The notes: generated by a model from the sequence alone, not told the origin. Positions 1 through 9,129 are shown, counted from the first letter of the stretch. The stretch is DNA of 64,000 bases from JAAOII01 sp965207945 (GCA_965207945.1 OZ242303.1:682001-746000); one strand, 5' to 3'. Numbers and translations are program-made.

Positions 1-1059
1 TCTGAGCAAGCGTCAAGCACGCTAAAGGATGAGGCGATTCCAGTATATGACCCACAATGTTATTTATGCCCACGAAACTTGCGTTCTCCTGGGGTAGGAA
101 AGGGGGAAATACAGGGGCAAGGAAAGGGAGAGATACAGGGGCAAATAAATGGAGAGAGAAATCCTGATTATAAAGATGTGTATGTTTTTGATAACGACTT
201 CCCCGCGCTGCTTAGCTCGGATTCTCCAGAGCTATTGGATGATGTCGGCACAATTACTGATATAACAACCCCCAATATAACAATCCCCAATATAGCAATC
301 CCCCCGGCAAGCAAAGGCAAGAATGATGATTTTTTTATCCGTAGCAAAGTAAAAGGTGCCTGCCGAGTTATATGTTATAGTCCAAAACACAACGTCCACT
401 TGGCTAATATGACGACTGCTGAGATTGGCAAGATAATTTCACAATGGGCGACACAGAGTAAAGAATTAGGAAAGATTTATTCTTATGTGCAAATATTTGA
501 GAATAAAGGGGCTATGGTTGGCTGTTCAAACCCGCATCCACATGGACAAATATGGGCTACCGACTATATTCCTAATATTGTTGCCGCAGAGCATCTGCAG
601 CAAGATAACTACTATAAAAGTCATGGGCGAGCGTTATTGAGTGACTACTTGGAGGCAGAAGAAAAACAAGGTGAGAGGATTATCCTGCGTAATGAATATT
701 GGACGGTATTAATTCCTTATTGGGCTTACTGGCCCTACGAGACACTATTATTGCCGCGTCGTCCATTTTTGCAACTAACGGACATTGATGATGCAGCGAG
801 CGTTGCTTTGGCGGAAATATTCAAGGAACTAACGAGCAAGTACGACAGGTTATTTAACCGGGTTTTTCCTTATATGATGGGCTGGCATGGTGGCTGCAAC
901 AAGCAAAGCGTGAATGAAGGACGGCTATTGCATTGCCATTTCTATCCACCCTTATTGGACAATATTAAGCGTAAATATATGGCGGGATTTGAGGTATTTG
1001 CTGAAGCGCAAAGGGACATAAGTCCCGAACAAGCAGCTCAGTATTTAAGAGAGGTATAG
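1..1059 (+). CDS. galT: galactose-1-phosphate uridylyltransferase, 5' end outside window
   Basis: Leloir-pathway enzyme that exchanges UDP between UDP-glucose and galactose-1-phosphate in the cytoplasm. The frame is open from base 1, so the true start lies upstream; a TTG at 79 is not the start because CYLC, the expected zinc-binding pair, is encoded before it. Seen downstream: the catalytic SNPHPHGQIWA motif, PYWAYWP, and the C-terminal MGWHGG and HFYPPLL blocks, all as in E. coli GalT. Two insertions are odd. A 24-bp unit is repeated twice at 97-144 (KGEIQGQ twice), and a 15-bp unit three times at 262-306 (ITTPN, ITIPN, IAIPP). Both keep the frame and fall between conserved blocks. The catalytic residues visible are intact, so the enzyme is probably active. 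Confidence 0.93.
   Translation, partial: SEQASSTLKDEAIPVYDPQCYLCPRNLRSPGVGKGEIQGQGKGEIQGQINGERNPDYKDVYVFDNDFPALLSSDSPELLDDVGTITDITTPNITIPNIAIPPASKGKNDDFFIRSKVKGACRVICYSPKHNVHLANMTTAEIGKIISQWATQSKELGKIYSYVQIFENKGAMVGCSNPHPHGQIWATDYIPNIVAAEHLQQDNYYKSHGRALLSDYLEAEEKQGERIILRNEYWTVLIPYWAYWPYETLLLPRRPFLQLTDIDDAASVALAEIFKELTSKYDRLFNRVFPYMMGWHGGCNKQSVNEGRLLHCHFYPPLLDNIKRKYMAGFEVFAEAQRDISPEQAAQYLREV
97..144 (+). repeat. in-frame 24-bp tandem duplication inside galT
   Basis: Two near-identical 24-bp units (97-120 and 121-144), each eight codons, encode GKGEIQGQ twice. They sit between the zinc-binding CYLC and the conserved NPDYKDVYVF block, where E. coli GalT has only a short linker. Confidence 0.9.
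262..306 (+). repeat. in-frame 15-bp tandem repeat inside galT
   Basis: Three 15-bp units, the third diverged, encode ITTPN, ITIPN and IAIPP. The position corresponds to a variable loop before the conserved CRVICYSP block. Confidence 0.88.
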
Positions 1060-1075
1060 ACGCAGTGCTTAGCCA

Positions 1076-1107
1076 CGCTTATATGATACCCCGCTTATAT
1101 GATACCC
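1076..1107. repeat. 16-bp tandem duplication after galT stop
   Basis: Two exact 16-bp copies (CGCTTATATGATACCC) begin 17 bases after the galT stop; a third, degenerate copy may follow up to 1123. No terminator-type hairpin with a T-run is visible here. Confidence 0.8.
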
Positions 1108-1153
1108 GTTTGTATAATGCCCCCAGGATAAATTAAGAATTAGTGCGAGGCAC

Positions 1154-1708
1154 TTATTTCCATTTAATGTTGCAGCCAGTGCTGGCTCGCTGATACGGAT
1201 TAACCTTCTCGCCAGTCAATAAACTATCTAATGCCTCTCTGATGTCCTTACCGGTTACAGGAATACCATTGTTCGGACGGGAATCATCTAATTGTCCGCG
1301 ATACGCACACTCCAAATCACCATCAAAGACATAAAAATCTGGTGTGCATACTGCCTTATATGCTTTAGCAACATCCTGACTCTCGTCAAAAAGATAAGGA
1401 AAAGTATAGCCGTTGTTTTCGGCTGCTTCTTTCATCTTAGGTGGAGAATCCTCAGGGTAGTTGACAACATCGTTGGAATTAATTGCAATGATGGAAACGC
1501 CTTTTGGCTGATAATCTCGCGCCAATGCCACCAATTCGCTTTGAATATGCTTAACATAGGGACAATGATTACAAATAAACATAATGACGGTTGCTTTAGA
1601 CGATGCTAAATCAGCTAAACTGAAGAATTTATCCGATACGCTATCTTGTAAGTTCCAGTCCGCTGCTTTGCTTCCCAAAGGCAACATAGTTGATGCAGTT
1701 TCTACCAT
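1154..1708 (-). CDS. thioredoxin-family (AhpC/TSA-like) protein
   Basis: Small cytoplasmic redox protein of the thioredoxin fold, 184 residues from the chosen start. The sequence shows MLPLGSKAADWNL at the N-terminus, typical of peroxiredoxin-like redoxins, and FICNHCPYVKHIQ, a CxxC-type active site (CNHC) at the usual strand-helix junction, followed by VSIIAINSND. The first in-frame ATG giving a family-like N-terminus (MVETASTML) is at 1708; an upstream TTG at 1735 would add nine residues and is less likely. No signal peptide is seen. Specific substrate unknown. It converges on galT and diverges from the PstS-like gene. Confidence 0.82.
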   Translation of the reverse strand: MVETASTMLPLGSKAADWNLQDSVSDKFFSLADLASSKATVIMFICNHCPYVKHIQSELVALARDYQPKGVSIIAINSNDVVNYPEDSPPKMKEAAENNGYTFPYLFDESQDVAKAYKAVCTPDFYVFDGDLECAYRGQLDDSRPNNGIPVTGKDIREALDSLLTGEKVNPYQRASTGCNIKWK

Positions 1709-1788
1709 GAGATAATTATATGCCACTTTCCACAAGAGATTAGTATAGTAGTATATAATTCCCTTAATTAATCTATGAAATAAAACCT

Positions 1789-2784
1789 ATGAAACAAATT
1801 ATTTTTTCAATGATGACTACAACCGTTATCATTTTTTTTATTTTAAGTTCTTTTTTTGTTGCGGATGCTCATGCAGACGTGGACAAAAATCTGACTGAAT
1901 ATAAAAAAACGACTGGCATAGCTGGCAAAGTATCAAGTGTTGGTTCCGACACGCTTGCCAATCTTATGACTTTGTGGGCGGAAGAATTCCAGAAAATTTA
2001 TCCCAGTGTAAGTGTTCAAATTCAGGCGGCTGGTTCTTCCACCGCTCCTCCTGCCCTTATAGAAGGGAGTTCAAACCTTGGTCCTATGAGCCGAGTAATG
2101 AAAGAAAAGGAAATAGCTGACTTTGAGAAAAAGTTCGGCTATAAACCAACATACTTCCCAGTAGCTATTGATGCTTTGGCTGTGTTTGTTCACAAGGATA
2201 ATCCTTTGGGTGGAATGAGCATTAAGCAAGTGGATGCGATATTCTCCGCCACTCGTAAATGCGGTGGCACAGTGGATATAACCACTTGGGGACAGCTCGG
2301 GTTAACTGGTGGCTGGCAAAACCGTCCTATTCAGTTGTTCGGTAGAAATTCTGCATCGGGGACTTACGGATATTTCAAAAGTAAGGGGTTGTGTAAAGGA
2401 GATTTTAAAGACACTGTCAATGAACAACCTGGTTCTTCTTCGGTGGTTCAATCTATAAATGATAGCAGGAATGCTATTGGCTATTCGGGTATAGGTTACC
2501 TAACTGCAGGGGTGAGGGCGTTGCCGATTAGCACTCGCACAGGCAAGTATGTTGAGCCGACAGCAGCTAATGCGGCTAATGGAATATATCCTTTATCGCG
2601 CTTTTTGTATGTTTATATCAATAAAAAACCTGGTCAAGAGTTACCGCCACTAGAAAGAGAATTGATTAAATTAATATACTCCCGCTTGGGTCAAGAAGTT
2701 GTAGTCAAAGATGGCTATGTTCCTTTGCCCGCTGCAGTGACTACTAAATGGCTAAACAATTTAGGCATAGCTGCCAGCCCATAG
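1789..2784 (+). CDS. PstS-like phosphate-type substrate-binding protein
   Basis: Periplasmic binding protein of the PstS-like family, 331 residues. A signal peptide is clear: MKQ, a long hydrophobic stretch, then VADAHA before the mature N-terminus. The mature part has SVGSDTLANLMTLWAEEF and GSSTAPPALIEG, typical of the phosphate-binding fold, plus FGRNSASGTYGYF, the usual anion-contacting SGT loop. No pstC, pstA, pstB or phoU lies nearby, so it is an orphan component here, and its ligand is inferred rather than proven. It ends two bases before the convergent RraA-like gene, with no terminator between them. Confidence 0.82.
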   Translation: MKQIIFSMMTTTVIIFFILSSFFVADAHADVDKNLTEYKKTTGIAGKVSSVGSDTLANLMTLWAEEFQKIYPSVSVQIQAAGSSTAPPALIEGSSNLGPMSRVMKEKEIADFEKKFGYKPTYFPVAIDALAVFVHKDNPLGGMSIKQVDAIFSATRKCGGTVDITTWGQLGLTGGWQNRPIQLFGRNSASGTYGYFKSKGLCKGDFKDTVNEQPGSSSVVQSINDSRNAIGYSGIGYLTAGVRALPISTRTGKYVEPTAANAANGIYPLSRFLYVYINKKPGQELPPLERELIKLIYSRLGQEVVVKDGYVPLPAAVTTKWLNNLGIAASP

Positions 2785-2786
2785 GT

Positions 2787-3566
2787 TTATTTTGCAATAA
2801 ACCTTTTCCATGCTTCATTGAGCTTTGCCGCATCAAAATCAGGTTGGCGCGCCGCATCAATGACTATTTTTTCTTTGGCGATTATATGATTAATCGCCTC
2901 AGGTAATGCTTGCAATATCTTATCGTCTTCTATTACCACGGCTCCATGCTTATCCGCATGCACCATCTGATTAGGCATAACTTCCATCCCCATAATATTA
3001 ACTTTTGTGTTAATTTCTTTTACATGAACGTGCGCATGAGATATTCCTACTCCAGATGCAATAATAGGCATGCCTTTTTCCATGCTATCCAAGTCCCTCA
3101 CTAAGCCGCTGGTTAGCACTCCTTTTAGCCCCAATCCCTTATGGACAACCATGTTAATTTCTCCAAAGAAACAAGCAACGGGAGATGGATAATCCATGTC
3201 TTCAATGACTGCAACTGCTGGAAGAATTTCTGCGTTCGTAGCCATATTTACAGCTGCGCCGCTATCCTCACCATTGCTACCTTCAATCTGAACTTCGCTA
3301 CCCATATAGGTATGATAGTCCAAACGCCTTTGTAATATTTGTTGCGGGTCATCTGTTGATGGAGTTTTGCCTCTAATTTTAGCGGTCTTAGCAAACCCTA
3401 TCATAGGCGGCAGTTGTGGCTCTGTGCAGAACACTGGCGCGTAAGTGAATCCGCTACTTTGCCTGCTGCCTTTTATAATTTCAATTGCATTACATATAGT
3501 CGGGCTATCGTATTGCTTTAGTTGTTGCATAATAGCAAGTGATTTTTTTACATCCATAAAGTGCAT
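2787..3566 (-). CDS. RraA-like family protein
   Basis: Member of the RraA / HMG-CHA aldolase fold family, about 260 residues. Conserved features are the N-terminal YDSPTICNAIE segment and the GLGLKGVLTSGLVRDLDSM block, whose Arg-Asp pair matches the metal and substrate site of class II HMG/CHA aldolases. Members can be aldolases, or RNase E regulators when the active site is lost; retention of RD here leans to an enzyme, but the substrate is unknown. Start is uncertain: ATG at 3566 (MHFMDV) or 3557 (MDVKKS); the more upstream TTG at 3587 is less likely. No Shine-Dalgarno sequence is visible for any of them. Confidence 0.75.
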   Translation of the reverse strand: MHFMDVKKSLAIMQQLKQYDSPTICNAIEIIKGSRQSSGFTYAPVFCTEPQLPPMIGFAKTAKIRGKTPSTDDPQQILQRRLDYHTYMGSEVQIEGSNGEDSGAAVNMATNAEILPAVAVIEDMDYPSPVACFFGEINMVVHKGLGLKGVLTSGLVRDLDSMEKGMPIIASGVGISHAHVHVKEINTKVNIMGMEVMPNQMVHADKHGAVVIEDDKILQALPEAINHIIAKEKIVIDAARQPDFDAAKLNEAWKRFIAK

Positions 3567-3611
3567 TATAAATAGGTTTTTTAGCAAACTTGTATTAATA
3601 TATGGCTACTG

Positions 3612-4718
3612 ATGTTTAGTATTACAGCAACTGATGGAGAAGCCCGCACTGGAGAGCTGACTCTGCCTCACGGCAAGGTGGAAACGCCTTTCTTCATGCC
3701 TATAGCCACCCAAGGAGCACTCAAAGGACCCTTGTTTAGGGATGCGGAGGAGGCAGGCGCTCAAATTGTTTTAGCCAATGCTTTTCATCTGCTATTGCGT
3801 CCAGGACTTGACGAAATAAAGAAATTTGGCGGCCTGCATAGATTTATGGGGTGGAATAAGCCCATCCTAACTGATTCAGGCGGCTATCAGGTGTTCAGTT
3901 TAAGTGCCATGCGCAAAATAAGTGCAGAAGGCGTTACCTTTAATTCACCAGTTGATGGCTCTAAGGTATTTATCTCGCCTGAAGTATCTATTGGCGCTCA
4001 GCAGGATATAGGCGCGGATATTGCTATGTGCTTTGATGAATGCACTCCTTATCCTGCCTCTCGCCAGCAGGCGAAGCAATCAATGGATTTATCGTTGGCT
4101 TGGGCGCAAAAATGCAAAGATGCGCATAAGCAAGGAAGTCCGCCAGGGCAGCAGCTATTTGGCATAGTTCAAGGAGGGATGTATAAAGAGCTTCGTCACC
4201 AGTGCTTGGATGCATTAACGGCTATTGGCTTTGACGGTTATGCTTTGGGTGGTTTGTCTGTGGGGGAGCCACAGCAAGAAATGTTGGAGACGGTAGAGCA
4301 TATAGCTCCGCTAATGCCTGCCTCCACTCCGCGTTATTTAATGGGAGTGGGGACTCCTGCGGATTTGGTGGAGTCCGTGGCACGTGGCATGGATATGTTT
4401 GATTGTGTTTTACCTACTCGCAACGCTCGTAATGGGCAGTTATTCACCCGTTTTGGCGTGATTAAGATTCGCAATGCCAAATATAAGGGAAGTGAACAAC
4501 CTCCGCAGGAAGATTGCGACTGCTATTGCTGCGCAAATTATAGTTTAGGGTACTTGCATCACCTATTTCGCTGTAAAGAGATGAGCGGAGCACAGCTGGC
4601 GGCTTGTCATAATGTCTTTTATTATCAAAAATTGATGCAAAATATGCGAAGTGCAATAAAAAAAGGTAAATTAAAATCTTTCATTAGTGATTTTTATGCT
4701 TGTTATTGTCCAGATTAA
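3612..4718 (+). CDS. tgt: queuine tRNA-ribosyltransferase (guanine transglycosylase)
   Basis: Exchanges guanine 34 of GUN-anticodon tRNAs for preQ1 in queuosine synthesis. At 368 residues it is normal length. Seen: TDSGGYQ around residue 88 (catalytic Asp), DECTPYP, GGLSVGEP, and the MFDCVLPTRNARNG block carrying the nucleophilic Asp. The C-terminal zinc site CDCYCC near residue 302 is followed by a downstream His. It is the first gene of the usual gammaproteobacterial tgt-yajC-secD-secF group. The ATG at 3612 lacks an obvious Shine-Dalgarno but gives the standard N-terminus. Confidence 0.96.
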   Translation: MFSITATDGEARTGELTLPHGKVETPFFMPIATQGALKGPLFRDAEEAGAQIVLANAFHLLLRPGLDEIKKFGGLHRFMGWNKPILTDSGGYQVFSLSAMRKISAEGVTFNSPVDGSKVFISPEVSIGAQQDIGADIAMCFDECTPYPASRQQAKQSMDLSLAWAQKCKDAHKQGSPPGQQLFGIVQGGMYKELRHQCLDALTAIGFDGYALGGLSVGEPQQEMLETVEHIAPLMPASTPRYLMGVGTPADLVESVARGMDMFDCVLPTRNARNGQLFTRFGVIKIRNAKYKGSEQPPQEDCDCYCCANYSLGYLHHLFRCKEMSGAQLAACHNVFYYQKLMQNMRSAIKKGKLKSFISDFYACYCPD

Positions 4719-4755
4719 GCGTTAAATAAGTTAAAATTATTTTTTTTACTTATCT

Positions 4756-4788
4756 TTTAGATACAATTTAAATACAATTTAGATACAA
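4756..4788. repeat. 11-bp tandem triplet just upstream of yajC
   Basis: Three 11-bp units, TTTAGATACAA, TTTAAATACAA and TTTAGATACAA, end two bases before the yajC ATG. They occupy the place where a ribosome-binding site would be expected; none is visible. Confidence 0.85.
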
Positions 4789-4790
4789 TT

Positions 4791-5120
4791 ATGTTAAATA
4801 TGATTATTACTCCTGCTTATGCAGCAGACGGCGCTTCGCCTTTTAGCTCTTTTGAGCCATTTGTTTTATTGGGAATATTCGCTTTGGTGTTTTACTTTTT
4901 CTTATGGCGTCCCCAGTCCAAAAGAAACAAAGCTCATAAAGAACTTCTCGGCGGTTTACAAAAGGGAGATGAAATAGTTACTGCAGGCGGTGTAGCTGGA
5001 GTAATTCAAAAAGTGGGAGATAGCTTCTTGGTGCTGGAAATTGATAATAACGTCAAGATGAAAGTGCAGAAAAGCTCAGTCGCCACCTCCTTGCCTAAAG
5101 GGACTCTTAAATCAATATAG
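4791..5120 (+). CDS. yajC: Sec translocon accessory protein YajC
   Basis: Inner-membrane subunit that associates with SecDF. It has 109 residues, with one membrane segment (PFVLLGIFALVFYFFLW) followed by the signature RPQSKRNKAHKELL and a cytoplasmic domain containing KGDEIVTAGGVAG. The short polar N-terminus ending AYAADGAS is typical. It precedes secD by 42 bases and is likely co-transcribed with it. Confidence 0.95.
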   Translation: MLNMIITPAYAADGASPFSSFEPFVLLGIFALVFYFFLWRPQSKRNKAHKELLGGLQKGDEIVTAGGVAGVIQKVGDSFLVLEIDNNVKMKVQKSSVATSLPKGTLKSI

Positions 5121-5162
5121 TATTTATATTGATTCCACTACTAAGAATACTATAGCAACCTT

Positions 5163-7118
5163 ATGATATTACGTTATCTATTAGGCGATAGCTTAGGTGA
5201 ACGGCGCTATAAAACTGTTAAACGACAGAAGCGTATATGGCTGGATTTTGTGGTCTTGGCTGTTCTGGCTTGGGCTATTTTTTATACTATTCCTAATTTT
5301 TCTCCTGATAGATATGCTCTTCAGCTATCACCTTCCCGTGCTCAGATTGTTCTTGATAATGAGCTTCGCGATGGAATTCGCGCTCTGCTTGCAGAACAGA
5401 ATGTCACTTACGAATACGCTGGACGTCTTAGAAGGGGAGGTTCTGAAGAACGGGTTTTTGAAATAAGATTTTATGATACCCAGGAACGTTCAAGAACTCG
5501 CGGCCTACTGAATGCATGGCTGTCAGATAATTATGATGGGGATTACATAATGACTTATAACCGCCTGAAAACCGCATCGCCCTTGATTAGATTAGCAGGA
5601 GGGAAGTCGCTTAACCTGGGGCTTGACTTACGTGGAGGAGTGCATTTTCTAATGGAGGTAGACACCAAAGCGGCAATTAAACAACGTATAGATGCCTCAG
5701 CAGAGCAATTTAAGATTATTTTGGGTAAAAATCGCTTGCGCAATGTTTATTTTTCTACAGATGGCAAGGTGGATATTGCAGGGATTGAATATCCTGCCAT
5801 AGAAATTGCGTTTGTCCAGAATGAAAGTCGCAAGCAAGCAATTAAATTAATCTCCGAAGAATACACCGACTTGGAAAACGATGATTGGGAAGATGGTGGA
5901 CTTTATTATGTCCGTTTTTATTTTTCCGAGTCATTCATGCAAGAAGTTGAGGGTTTTGCCATCAGTCAGAATATGGCTATTCTCAGAGAAAGAATAAATG
6001 AATTAGGGGTTGCTTCTCCACTGGTGCAAAGACAGGGGCAAAAAAGAATAGTGGTAGAAATTCCTGGTGTTGAAGATACAGCCGCAGCTAAACGGGTTAT
6101 AGGTTCAACTGCCAATTTGGAGTTTCGTTTGGAAGCGCCACGTGGAGGGACTGGCAGAAGAGTTCCTTTTCCTTTTAGAGAAAACCCCAAAGAAAAGGTT
6201 TATCTGTCGCCTAGCGTAATAGTTACTGGTGGCAACGTCATTAATGCTCAATCACAATTTGACCAAAACGGGGTGCCTCAAGCGGCGATTACTCTTGACT
6301 CCAGAGGAGGCAGGGCGTTGAATAGAGTTACTCGCTCAGCGGTTGGCAGAAATATGGCTGTTCTGTTGGTGGAAACGAAAGTTAAAAACTTTACAAAGGA
6401 TGAGAAAACTGGCGAGACCATATTTGAAACCGACACCACTAAACAAGTAATAAGCTTGGCTACGATTCGCGATGTCCTTGGCAGCAGGTTTGTTATAACT
6501 GGCTTATATGACCAAAAAGAGGCATCTGAACTTGCGTTATTATTACGCGCTGGAGCTTTGGCAGCGCCGATTTATTTTGTTGAGGAGCGAACCATTGGCG
6601 CTAGTTTAGGGCAAGATAACATAAGAAATGGAGTAATCTCTTTATTGATAGGTTCTTTGGCGGTAATTCTTTTTATTCTCCTTTATTACAAGCTATGCGG
6701 GCTAATGGCAAACATTGCTTTGACTTTTAATCTTTTATTAATAGTTGCAGTAATGTCTCAATTGTCGGCAGTTTTGACTTTGCCAGGAATAGCAGGCATA
6801 GTATTAACTGTAGGCATGGCGGTGGATGCTAATATTCTTGTGTTCTCTCGCATAAAAGAGGAGATGAAACAGGGGCTAAGTGGGATTGCGGCTATTGACG
6901 CCGGCTATAATCGCGCCTTTTTATCTATTATTGATGCCAATATAACCACATTGTTAGTAGGGGTTATCCTATTTAGCATAGGAACAGGACCAATTAAGGG
7001 ATTTGCAGTAACCTTGTCTATCGGCATATTGACCTCTCTTTTCACCAGTATTATAGTTACTAGGCGACTTATGGAGCTTGTTTATGGCAGGGGTTTAGTT
7101 AAGAAAATATATATTTGA
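5163..7118 (+). CDS. secD: protein translocase subunit SecD
   Basis: Large RND-like subunit that uses proton motive force to help complete export through SecYEG. It has 651 residues. After an N-terminal extension of about 20 residues there is a first membrane helix (near 29-47), a large periplasmic domain containing LNLGLDLRGGVHFLMEV, and five C-terminal helices starting around residue 480, including VGMAVDANILVFSRIKEE, the conserved motif of helix 4. It precedes secF by two bases. The N-terminus is longer than the usual MNRYP-type start, but the ATG at 5163 is the only good candidate. Confidence 0.96.
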   Translation: MILRYLLGDSLGERRYKTVKRQKRIWLDFVVLAVLAWAIFYTIPNFSPDRYALQLSPSRAQIVLDNELRDGIRALLAEQNVTYEYAGRLRRGGSEERVFEIRFYDTQERSRTRGLLNAWLSDNYDGDYIMTYNRLKTASPLIRLAGGKSLNLGLDLRGGVHFLMEVDTKAAIKQRIDASAEQFKIILGKNRLRNVYFSTDGKVDIAGIEYPAIEIAFVQNESRKQAIKLISEEYTDLENDDWEDGGLYYVRFYFSESFMQEVEGFAISQNMAILRERINELGVASPLVQRQGQKRIVVEIPGVEDTAAAKRVIGSTANLEFRLEAPRGGTGRRVPFPFRENPKEKVYLSPSVIVTGGNVINAQSQFDQNGVPQAAITLDSRGGRALNRVTRSAVGRNMAVLLVETKVKNFTKDEKTGETIFETDTTKQVISLATIRDVLGSRFVITGLYDQKEASELALLLRAGALAAPIYFVEERTIGASLGQDNIRNGVISLLIGSLAVILFILLYYKLCGLMANIALTFNLLLIVAVMSQLSAVLTLPGIAGIVLTVGMAVDANILVFSRIKEEMKQGLSGIAAIDAGYNRAFLSIIDANITTLLVGVILFSIGTGPIKGFAVTLSIGILTSLFTSIIVTRRLMELVYGRGLVKKIYI

Positions 7119-7120
7119 TT

Positions 7121-8038
7121 ATGGAAAATATTAAGGAAAAATTTGAGCATTTTAATTTTATGGACTACAGAAAGTTGGCGATTATACTTTCGTTGTCATT
7201 ATGCTTTTTATCAATAGTATTTGTAGGTGTCCGCGGGCTTAATTGGGGTCTTGATTTTACTGGCGGAACTGCGGTAGAAGTGAGTTACCCACAACAAGTA
7301 GAACTTGGGTATGTGCGCGATATCATTGATAATAGTAAATATGTTGGCTCTTCAGTGCAGTATTTTGGAGATGAAAGGACTATCCTTATAAGATTAAATG
7401 AGAAAAAATCGGCAGATACTGGCACTGAAGTGTTGGAATTATTGCAACAAGACAACCGTGCTGTTGAGCTAAGGCGCACCGAGTTTATCGGCGCTCAAGT
7501 TGGCGAAGAATTGCGTGAGAAAGGTGGCTTGGGTATGCTATTGGCGGTGGGGCTGGTTTTAGTGTATGTTGCTTTTCGTTTTCAGTTGAAATATGCGCTT
7601 GGAGCTATTATAGCATTGATGCATGATGTGTTAATTATTTTAGGGTTGTTTTCTTTGTTACAACTTGAATTTGACCTGGGGGTTCTGGCAGCAATTTTAG
7701 CGGTGATTGGCTATTCGTTGAATGATACAATAGTGGTGTCGGACCGCATACGTGAAAATATGTCAAACACTCGGACTGAAAGTATCACTGAGGTTATTAA
7801 TATATCCTTACGTCAGGTATTTGGTAGGACTCTAATCACTTCTTTGACCACTCTTTTTGTGCTATTATGCCTATGTTTATTAAGCGGCGATAGTATTCGT
7901 AATTTTGCTTTGGCATTAACTATGGGGGTAGTAGTAGGGACCTATTCTTCAATTTATGTTGCTTCTAACTTACTTGTTTTGTTGAAGCTACAAAGGATAA
8001 GTGAAGTTAAAGAAAAGTATGATGTTGACGCGCCATAA
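7121..8038 (+). CDS. secF: protein translocase subunit SecF
   Basis: Partner of SecD in the inner membrane, 305 residues from the ATG at 7121 (MENIKEKFE). A TTG six bases upstream would overlap secD and is less likely. Seen: FMDYRKLA before the first helix, NWGLDFTGGTAVEV, a periplasmic domain, and five helices including AVIGYSLNDTIVVSDRIREN, the SecF signature. It begins two bases after secD, indicating translational coupling. Confidence 0.96.
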   Translation: MENIKEKFEHFNFMDYRKLAIILSLSLCFLSIVFVGVRGLNWGLDFTGGTAVEVSYPQQVELGYVRDIIDNSKYVGSSVQYFGDERTILIRLNEKKSADTGTEVLELLQQDNRAVELRRTEFIGAQVGEELREKGGLGMLLAVGLVLVYVAFRFQLKYALGAIIALMHDVLIILGLFSLLQLEFDLGVLAAILAVIGYSLNDTIVVSDRIRENMSNTRTESITEVINISLRQVFGRTLITSLTTLFVLLCLCLLSGDSIRNFALALTMGVVVGTYSSIYVASNLLVLLKLQRISEVKEKYDVDAP

Positions 8039-8064
8039 GTATGTATGGCTATGTCCGCTTTGCA

Positions 8065-8092
8065 ATTAATACATAATATCCATTAATACATA
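8065..8092. repeat. short direct repeat between secF and the next gene
   Basis: ATTAATACATA occurs twice, 17 bases apart, just upstream of the 8103 start. It resembles the other gene-boundary duplications in this window and could also affect the promoter of the following gene. Confidence 0.6.
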
Positions 8093-8102
8093 GTATAAAG
8101 TT

Positions 8103-8750
8103 ATGAAAAATATATTTAGAACATTAGTGTTATTTGCTGTTCTTGCTATTTTCCCGATAAATGCGTGGGCTGGCAAGTTTTATTTCACTATGGGATATAA
8201 TTTTGATAAAAGCAGTTTTGATTCTGCTGAGATTTCTCTGTCTTCTGGTGGTAATTATGCCAGCACTGTGGATTTAGGTGGTACCTATTACTTTAATGAT
8301 GATGATTTTAGGTTGCTGAGTTTTGATGTTTTTTCATCACTTGATTCTGTGCAGGAATATAATTTTTTGTTTGCTGCTGGGGTTAGGGTCTTTGCTCTTG
8401 GCGCAACACCTTATCCTCTGAATAGTGATCCTCAAAAGAGTGATCCTAAAGAGAGTGATGTTAGTTATGGACTTATGCCAGGACTTGACCTCGGCTATAG
8501 ATTTGAGACGCCAATTCCTACTGTATTACTATGGACGTTGGATTACAGCCCCAATCTTCTAACGGGTGGCAAGCTTACAGAATTAATACAAACAGGGATT
8601 CTATATGAGATTATGTTTACCCCTATTGTTATAGGTCATGTATCATATAGGTATGGAACTACAGATTATGATTTGGGGGAAGATAAAGCCCCAGATCATG
8701 TCCGAAACTTTGAGAACACTCTTGGCTTAGGGATTAAAATCCGCTTTTAG
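8103..8750 (+). CDS. putative small outer-membrane beta-barrel protein
   Basis: Not recognised as a named family. It has 215 residues with a clear signal peptide (MKNIFRTLVLFAVLAIFPINAWA). The mature chain shows alternating aromatic/polar strands such as GKFYFTMGYNF, GGTYYFND and HVSYRYGTTDYDLG, and it ends in IKIRF, a C-terminal Phe typical of proteins inserted by the BAM complex. An 8-stranded barrel is a reasonable guess. A short duplicated segment (SDPQKSDPKESD) lies in a predicted loop. It sits alone between secF and the tRNA cluster. Confidence 0.6.
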   Translation: MKNIFRTLVLFAVLAIFPINAWAGKFYFTMGYNFDKSSFDSAEISLSSGGNYASTVDLGGTYYFNDDDFRLLSFDVFSSLDSVQEYNFLFAAGVRVFALGATPYPLNSDPQKSDPKESDVSYGLMPGLDLGYRFETPIPTVLLWTLDYSPNLLTGGKLTELIQTGILYEIMFTPIVIGHVSYRYGTTDYDLGEDKAPDHVRNFENTLGLGIKIRF

Positions 8751-8763
8751 TTGATAACAACGT

Positions 8764-8836
8764 GCCGGCATAGCTCAGTTGGTAGAGCAACTGATTTGTA
8801 ATCAGTGGGTCCCGAGTTCGAATCTTGGTGCCGGCA
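8764..8836 (+). tRNA. tRNA-Thr (anticodon TGT)
   Basis: 73 nt cloverleaf. The acceptor stem GCCGGCA pairs with TGCCGGC, the anticodon loop is TTTGTAA, the T loop starts TTCGAAT, and the discriminator is A. The 3' CCA is not encoded. First of four tRNAs upstream of tuf, in the same order as E. coli thrU-tyrU-glyT-thrT. Confidence 0.97.
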
Positions 8837-8943
8837 TAATATGGAGTTGAATAGAATTTAAAGAGAGTATTGTTAGAAAGATAATATAGAGGGGATAATA
8901 GAAATATAATAGGGGTTATAATAGGATTATACTAATTACGTAA

Positions 8944-9025
8944 GGAGAGGTTGGGGAGCGGTCAAACCCAGCAGACTGTAAATCTGCCGTCTCAGACTTC
9001 GCAGGTTCGAATCCTGCCCTCTCCA
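8944..9025 (+). tRNA. tRNA-Tyr (anticodon GTA)
   Basis: 82 nt with a long variable arm. The acceptor stem GGAGAGG pairs with CCTCTCC, the anticodon loop is CTGTAAA, the T stem is GCAGG/CCTGC. CCA is not encoded. A GUN anticodon, so a substrate for the Tgt enzyme encoded about 5 kb upstream. Confidence 0.97.
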
Positions 9026-9129
9026 TTTATTGTAAAAAAATATCATAAAAAGCGGATAAAGTTGTGATATATTAAATTTTTATTATTAAAAGAGGTTAAA
9101 ATTACTTTGTCGGCGGGTTTTTATAATCT

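Noticed and set aside
79..1059. galT as a truncated gene starting at TTG 79
   Set aside because: The frame is open to base 1 and encodes the conserved CYLC motif upstream of 79; the gene is cut by the window edge, not by mutation.
9122..9127. TATAAT as promoter of tRNA-Gly
   Set aside because: It lies only two bases before the mature tRNA, so transcription would start inside the tRNA.
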